Source: Pseudomonadota bacterium (GTDB lineage: Bacteria > Pseudomonadota > Gammaproteobacteria > Halothiobacillales > Halothiobacillaceae). From it: a stretch of 28,285 bases of DNA. The translations under genes and the position numbers were made by a program. The notes under the pieces are model-generated. The model did no database searches, had not been told where the DNA came from, and was given only the letters and a program-made list of their open reading frames with translations. Positions 23,832-28,285 of the stretch are shown piece by piece. The DNA is taken from assembly GCA_021795795.1 (NCBI GenBank), contig JAJYPA010000053.1, positions 1-28,285 on the forward strand, in the 5' to 3' direction. Each line of letters begins with the position of its first letter. The first letter of the stretch is position 1.

Positions 23832-25484
23832 TCACATTCCAATGTCCGGAATATCACCTAATTGCTCCAGGTAAGACCTGGACTCAGAATGTGGTACGGC
23901 ACAATAAAGGGCTAGCCATAGTACTATTAAACTGAATATGGCTACCAGCAACATGTCCCAATAAAATGGTATCCAGCCAATGCCTCCTACCTCTGAAGTA
24001 CCCAGTTTCGTAATAATCCACATTCCTCCAAAATAGGGAATCAACCACCAACCATAATTCCAGCCAAAGGCAGTGATCTTGTGCTGCCCGGTGATGTAAA
24101 ACCATAGCAAAGCTAGCACTAGGAAAATCAGCAACATACCAAAGAGAAAATTAAGTGTTCCTACGCCTGACCAAAAAATAATCAGATTAGCCGCAATGAA
24201 AGCAAAAGGCGCAATAACGGGGGCGGCCCACAAACGAAAAGGCCGATGTATGTCAGGTGCTGCTTTGCGGAGTTGCAAAAGAACAATTGGTCCCAAACCA
24301 TAAGAAAGTGAAGTTATGGATGCAACATAGGTCGTCATTTTCTGCCACGACGGAAAGGGTAGCAAAAACAAAAAACCAACACCAATCACTACAAACACCG
24401 CGATAAATGGCACTCCAGTTTTATTGATGGTTGTCAAGTTAGACGTTGGTTTTTTAGGATACAATTCACCAATAGCCATAGTGATGCGGGAACTGGTTGT
24501 CGTATACATCATTGCGGTACCTGCAGGGGATACCAAGGCATCCGCGTAAAGCAAATAAGCCAACCATCCCAAGCCCAACATCCCGGCGATGGCCGCAAAA
24601 GGTCCGTTAATACCCGGAAAGTTAACCCCTGCCCACCCTTTTGCAGCTAGATATTGGGGATCAACTCCCAAAAGAAAAGCGCTTTGCAGACCAACATAAA
24701 CCACAATACCAATGACTACAGACACAGTAACCCCTACAGGTATACTGACTCGTGGGTTTTTTGCTTCACCTCCCAGTTCTACTGCCTGCCGAAAACCAAG
24801 ATAACTAAATACAATGCCGGTAGTAGCAATACTGGCAAACATACCCTTTAGATAACCAGCATGATGGGCAGCCGTCATATGCAGATTCTCGGGGTGAAAT
24901 GCATAACTCAAGAATAGTACGATGGTAATCAGGGGAATTAGTAATTTAATGACCATCAACACGCGACTAACATTGAGTATGGTACCAATTCGAAACATAT
25001 TGATAGCTGCTAACAAGCTCAGCAGACTGCCGCTGATCACCAAACCAAGTCCACTCAACAAAGAACTATTAGGCTGTAACAGCCCAGGGATATAATTGTT
25101 GGCATAGGTCACCATGGCTACCACTTCCGTTGGTGCTGTAGTGACATACCCCAGAAACAATATCCAGGTCCAGACCATAGCCAACATGGGGCCGTTTCCT
25201 ACCCGACTGATATGCACGGCTCCGCCGCTACGGGGAATCAGGGGGCCCAATTCTGCATAGCAAAGGGCAAGGGACAGAATTAATAGTCCTCCAATGACCC
25301 AAGACCAGATACCATAAGGTCCTGCAGCCTGAGCCGTCAGCATCGGACCCAGCAACCAGCCAGAACCGATAATACCAGTAAGACTCGCGAACAGCAGGCC
25401 CAGCATGGTCCCATCTCGCTTCAAGCCCTTGGCGAGGAAAAGTTTTCCGTATTCTGTTCCACCTTGCGGTTGGTTTATTGCCAT
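23832..25484 (-). CDS. APC-superfamily amino acid permease
   Basis: A 550-residue inner-membrane protein with about 12-14 hydrophobic spans. The first span has the APC substrate motif GIIGSGWLLGP, and a later loop reads FSYLGFRQAVELGGEAKNPR. It should import the substrate of the operon, most simply arginine or lysine, by proton symport. AGGAG precedes the ATG by six bases. It begins 76 bases after the acetyltransferase and ends seven bases before the monooxygenase start, indicating joint expression. It is not closely similar to the other APC permease at 16262-17677. Confidence 0.88.
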   Translation of the reverse strand: MAINQPQGGTEYGKLFLAKGLKRDGTMLGLLFASLTGIIGSGWLLGPMLTAQAAGPYGIWSWVIGGLLILSLALCYAELGPLIPRSGGAVHISRVGNGPMLAMVWTWILFLGYVTTAPTEVVAMVTYANNYIPGLLQPNSSLLSGLGLVISGSLLSLLAAINMFRIGTILNVSRVLMVIKLLIPLITIVLFLSYAFHPENLHMTAAHHAGYLKGMFASIATTGIVFSYLGFRQAVELGGEAKNPRVSIPVGVTVSVVIGIVVYVGLQSAFLLGVDPQYLAAKGWAGVNFPGINGPFAAIAGMLGLGWLAYLLYADALVSPAGTAMMYTTTSSRITMAIGELYPKKPTSNLTTINKTGVPFIAVFVVIGVGFLFLLPFPSWQKMTTYVASITSLSYGLGPIVLLQLRKAAPDIHRPFRLWAAPVIAPFAFIAANLIIFWSGVGTLNFLFGMLLIFLVLALLWFYITGQHKITAFGWNYGWWLIPYFGGMWIITKLGTSEVGGIGWIPFYWDMLLVAIFSLIVLWLALYCAVPHSESRSYLEQLGDIPDIGM

Positions 25485-25560
25485 ATTATGCTCCTGCGGC
25501 GTTGTTCAAGTTTTGACACAATATTTTAAGCAGAAACTGTGCCACCATCTGGAGCCAAGA

Positions 25561-26160
25561 TTAATATGAACTTTTTAGTATAATACGGGGCATCAACGCA
25601 CTATGTTGAAGCTCTTTGCACCAGATGGGCGGCCCATTTGCACCAGATATTAACAAATTAGAGCTCAGTCCCCTTTTTTCGAAGAACTCTTTTTGCCAAA
25701 ACTCCGCATTTCCAGCTACCGGGTTATGATAGGGAGCAAACCCCAAGCTACGGTACAGTGCTTTGGCAGGTAAGTTGTTTTCTAATACCTCAAGGGTGAT
25801 TTTGCAAAATCCTGCTTGCTTCGCCTCTTCCGCTATCTGCAAGAGTAGGGCTTTACCCACCCCCTGCCCGTGTAACTCTTCTGTTACATAAAAATCGTGG
25901 ATATTCAGCAGTGGTGCGCACTGAAAAGTCGAAAATCCCTCCAGACAGATAGCCATAGCCACGGGCTTAATTTGGTCATAGGCCAGGAAGGCGTGTACCC
26001 AACTCCTTTCTCCCAATGCCTGCCAAATCGCTGCAAGGCTGCTTGCGCTTAGAGCCTCCCCCTGCCCTACCGGCAGACGTGCATAGCTATTTAGGAGGGT
26101 GGTGAGTGCCTGTCGGTGATCATCCGAGGAAAAATTTACATGTACCACCTTCAATTCCAC
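25561..26160 (-). CDS. GNAT-family N-acetyltransferase
   Basis: A 199-residue GCN5-type acetyltransferase. The acetyl-CoA loop is HGQGVGKALL near residues 97-106, followed by ITLEVLENNLPAKALYRSLGF, the usual beta-strand and helix. The start is GTG at 26160, with GGAGG from the overlapping end of the amidase gene nine bases before it. Typical relatives end near EFWQKEF (about residue 160). Here some 40 further residues follow after a C4T6 run on the plus strand, where a one-base slip would restore an early stop, so the tail may be recent. The substrate is unknown; an amine or amino acid intermediate of this operon is likely by context. Confidence 0.8.
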   Translation of the reverse strand: MELKVVHVNFSSDDHRQALTTLLNSYARLPVGQGEALSASSLAAIWQALGERSWVHAFLAYDQIKPVAMAICLEGFSTFQCAPLLNIHDFYVTEELHGQGVGKALLLQIAEEAKQAGFCKITLEVLENNLPAKALYRSLGFAPYHNPVAGNAEFWQKEFFEKRGLSSNLLISGANGPPIWCKELQHSALMPRIILKSSY

Positions 26161-26164
26161 GCTT

Positions 26165-26992
26165 TCATGCCTCCATTATCCGGATATATTCCGCCGCATT
26201 GCGGTAATCTTTGAGATAATCATTCGATACTCTTGCAGAACGCACCGCAGCATGATGAATATCGGCAACCAACAATTGCTCTCCAGCCTCAGCGCGTATA
26301 ATGTCATTCCCAAATGGATCACAAATGACACTTTTCCCAAAATAATCAAACAGTTTATCATGTCCAAAATAATTAGCATAGACGACAAAAACCCCATTTT
26401 CTTGCGCTCGGGCTGGAATCAAACGATCTGAGACCGACTCAAACGGACGCATATTAGCTGTTGGCACCACCAACATTTCTGCACCGGCCAATGCCAATGC
26501 TCTTGCCACCTCCGGAAACTCCACGTCATAACAAATTCCAAAACCTATACGAAGTCCATGCAGCATAATCGGTAAACAATAGCCCTGGCCCGGATTGAAT
26601 TGTGTCCGATCTACATCACCGAACAACATAACTTTGCGATAAGTCTGTAATAGTTCACCGCTGGACGAAATGACGTTGATGGAATTATAGACAAAACCAG
26701 CCTGGTCACGCTCAGGATACCCATAGACAATATTCAGCTGAGCCGCTCGCGCGCAAGCGGCGATACTTTGCATCGATGCTCCGTTAGCAAACTCGGCCAA
26801 GATTTTCACTGCCTCTAATCCGATGGCATAACCCGTCAAATACATTTCCGGGAAAACCAGCAAATCAACATGTTGGCTAACTGCGGATATCACTACGTCT
26901 TTTAATTTATTCAAGCGGGCCGGGATATTCTCATCTTCTGTTGAAGATTGATAGATTCCGACACGTAACTGGCCTGCATCAGACATTTGCAT
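26165..26992 (-). CDS. Carbon-nitrogen hydrolase, DavA-like amidase
   Basis: A 275-residue nitrilase-superfamily amidase with catalytic Glu49 (FPEMYLTGY), Lys120 (YRKVMLFG) and Cys154 (GICYDVEFPE). It resembles Pseudomonas 5-aminovaleramide amidase DavA (YGYPERD, VPTANMRPF, ARAQENGVFVVYANY). In this operon it should hydrolyse the amide made by the monooxygenase, for example 4-guanidinobutyramide to 4-guanidinobutyrate plus ammonia. Start codons at 26992 and 26986 are both possible; AAGGAG is four and ten bases away respectively. A longer upstream frame has no family similarity. First gene of the operon, with a sigma-54-type promoter about 65 bases ahead. Confidence 0.88.
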   Translation of the reverse strand: MQMSDAGQLRVGIYQSSTEDENIPARLNKLKDVVISAVSQHVDLLVFPEMYLTGYAIGLEAVKILAEFANGASMQSIAACARAAQLNIVYGYPERDQAGFVYNSINVISSSGELLQTYRKVMLFGDVDRTQFNPGQGYCLPIMLHGLRIGFGICYDVEFPEVARALALAGAEMLVVPTANMRPFESVSDRLIPARAQENGVFVVYANYFGHDKLFDYFGKSVICDPFGNDIIRAEAGEQLLVADIHHAAVRSARVSNDYLKDYRNAAEYIRIMEA

Positions 26993-27055
26993 TAAACTCC
27001 TTGTAAGCGTGCAGGTTCCTGAGAACAGCCTGGACGGAAGTACTAATATAAACCA

Positions 27056-27071
27056 TGCAAATCCCGGGCCA
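27056..27071 (-). promoter_or_regulatory. Sigma-54 promoter for the amidase operon
   Basis: The minus strand reads TGGCCCGGGATTTGCA. It matches TGGCACG-N4-TTGCA with one mismatch and exact GG-N10-GC spacing. The inferred start is about 53 bases before the amidase ATG. Confidence 0.72.
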
Positions 27072-27154
27072 ACCTTGGCATACCTTTGCGTTGAAGTATG
27101 GTACATGCCCTTACAACGTTTGCGGGATGGCATCAAAATTTTCAGCTTGCCTTT

Positions 27155-27200
27155 GCACCAATTTCGGGCAAGCACAGAAAATTGTGCACCATACAGATGC
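27155..27200. promoter_or_regulatory. NtrC-like enhancer cluster
   Basis: GCAC-CAATTTC-GGGC (27155-27169) and GCAC-CATACAG-ATGC (27186-27200) are each one mismatch from GCAC-N7-GTGC, with centres 31 bases apart as at 3374-3419. Between them lies GCAC-N8-GTGC (27172-27187), off by one in spacing. The cluster is about 85-130 bases upstream of the sigma-54 promoter. The rest of 26993-27322 shows no gene; its right part probably belongs to the IS4-type element. Confidence 0.6.
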
Positions 27201-27322
27201 TACCTGCCCCATTAAAGCACGCAACATCAGCTCGCAATCCAACGGCACATAGCGTAAATACTGTTTAGATAGTTAGATTTCTGTGAGACTATAGCCGGGT
27301 TACCCGTGATGGAGGCAGCGCT

Positions 27323-28285
27323 ATGGCGAGGACAAAAGCGGAATTATCGGCGGGTGTGCGTTTGGCGGATTACCTGACCGTAGGCTTTCTGGTCATGCGT
27401 TGTCCGGTGGGAAAAGTGCGGGATGCCTTGGCGTTGCATGACGCACAAAGCCAGCGACAACGCGGGCTACCGCATGAAGTGCTGGTGTATTTTGTTTTGG
27501 CCATGGTGCTCTATGCCAGTGTGGCCTATGAAGAAGTTTTGCAACTGGTCATCGAGGGGTTACGTCCGCTGCTCGGTGGTGCTCGTTTGGCCCAGACCGT
27601 CGTCAGCAAAGGAGCCATTTCCCAGGCAAGGGCAAGGGTCGGGGCGGCCCCGTTTAAAACGCTGTATCAGAATCAGGTGCAGCCCCACGGTCCGACCGGC
27701 ATGGCCAGGGTCTGGTATAAGGGGTTGCGCCTTATGGCGATCGACGGCTCGACTCTGGACATGCCCGACGAAGCGGCTAACGCCGACCGCTTCGGTTACC
27801 CAGCATCGGCGCGGGGGAGCGCCGCTTTTCCACAGTTGCGCTTTGTGGCGATGGCCGAATGCGGTACACACACCTTGTGTTATGCCGAGATGGGTCCCTA
27901 CGAACAGGGTGAACGGACTCTGGCAGTGCCTGTCATGGCACACGCGGATGCGACGATGCTGGTCACAGCGGATCGCAATTTTTATAGCTACGCGTTTTGG
28001 CAGCAGGGCTTGGCTACTGGTGCCCGACTGTTGTTCCGCCTCGGTAGCGCCCTGAAACTGCCCCGAGAGGAGGTGCTGGCCGATGGGTCCTATCTCAGCA
28101 CCGTCTATGCCAGTGCCCAAGACCGGAAGAAGGGACGCGATGGCATCCGGGTGCGCGTCATCGAATACACCCTGGACGGGATCCCCGATGCAGAACCCCG
28201 CTATCGCCTGGTCACCAACTGGATGGACCCGACCGAAGCGCCTGCCCTGGAGTTGGCAGCGCTGTATCATCAGCGCTGGACCATT
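27323..28285 (+). CDS. IS4-family transposase, cut by the window edge
   Basis: An open frame of 321 codons runs off the right end. The N-terminal domain (LPHEVLVYFVLAMVLYASVA) is the IS4-specific region. The DDE core shows LMAIDGSTLDMPD and LVTADRNFYS, and the window ends in ALYHQRWTI just before the expected catalytic Glu of the YREK-type motif. GGAGG lies upstream of the ATG. No lesion is visible, so this element may be intact, unlike the others in the window. The left terminal repeat cannot be fixed without the right end. Confidence 0.9.
   Translation, partial: MARTKAELSAGVRLADYLTVGFLVMRCPVGKVRDALALHDAQSQRQRGLPHEVLVYFVLAMVLYASVAYEEVLQLVIEGLRPLLGGARLAQTVVSKGAISQARARVGAAPFKTLYQNQVQPHGPTGMARVWYKGLRLMAIDGSTLDMPDEAANADRFGYPASARGSAAFPQLRFVAMAECGTHTLCYAEMGPYEQGERTLAVPVMAHADATMLVTADRNFYSYAFWQQGLATGARLLFRLGSALKLPREEVLADGSYLSTVYASAQDRKKGRDGIRVRVIEYTLDGIPDAEPRYRLVTNWMDPTEAPALELAALYHQRWTI

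Noticed and set aside
27076..27090. Plus-strand TGGCATACCTTTGCG resembling a sigma-54 promoter directed toward the IS4 transposase
   Set aside because: GG and GC are nine bases apart rather than ten, and it overlaps the better minus-strand candidate for the amidase operon.
27560..28270. Long minus-strand open frame of 236 codons
   Set aside because: It is antisense to the IS4-family transposase, whose plus-strand protein has clear domain similarity. The antisense product has none.

Overview
This 28.3 kb window looks like accessory DNA of a chemolithotroph-type proteobacterium. I suspect an Acidithiobacillus-like host from the mix of decayed insertion sequences and the outer-membrane barrel protein, but nothing here proves the genus. 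Two complete nitrogen-scavenging gene sets lie between, and are separated by, broken mobile elements. There are no rRNA or tRNA genes and no CRISPR array.

Layout, left to right. Positions 1-1640 hold a phage lysozyme fragment cut by a decayed IS5-type element. Positions 1793-3258 (minus strand) hold a cysteine hydrolase and a short-chain dehydrogenase with their own sigma-54-type promoter. Positions about 3445-4148 are a scar: a transposase fragment joined to a truncated group II intron reverse transcriptase. Positions 4165-15451 (minus strand) are a ten-gene operon purU-mgdABCD-gmaS-mgsABC-folD, the N-methylglutamate route of methylamine use flanked by the two tetrahydrofolate enzymes that take the released carbon to formate. 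A divergent XRE-cupin regulator (15575-16174) and an APC permease (16262-17677) follow. Remnants of IS66 and ISL3 elements sit at 17864-18457, then an outer-membrane barrel protein (18734-19888) and a decayed IS5-type transposase (20018-21071). Positions 21204-26992 (minus strand) are a five-gene operon: amidase, acetyltransferase, APC permease, flavin amino-acid monooxygenase and SpeB-family ureohydrolase. An IS4-type transposase runs off the right edge.

How the genes work together. GmaS joins methylamine to glutamate, MgsABC makes N-methylglutamate, and MgdABCD oxidises it back to glutamate with the methyl group loaded on tetrahydrofolate. FolD and PurU can then convert methylene-THF to formyl-THF and to formate. 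In the second operon a DavB-like monooxygenase, a DavA-like amidase and a ureohydrolase fit a route arginine -> 4-guanidinobutyramide -> 4-guanidinobutyrate -> GABA + urea, although lysine or agmatine chemistry cannot be excluded.

The most notable observation is regulatory. Four transcription units (SDR/hydrolase, APC permease, porin, amidase operon) carry a GG-N10-GC sigma-54-type promoter at a sensible distance from the start codon, with NtrC-like sites (GCAC-N7-GTGC or close variants) upstream. The methylamine operon has a weaker sigma-54 candidate and no NtrC site that I can see, so it may answer instead to the divergent XRE-cupin protein. The whole window reads as a nitrogen-starvation island.
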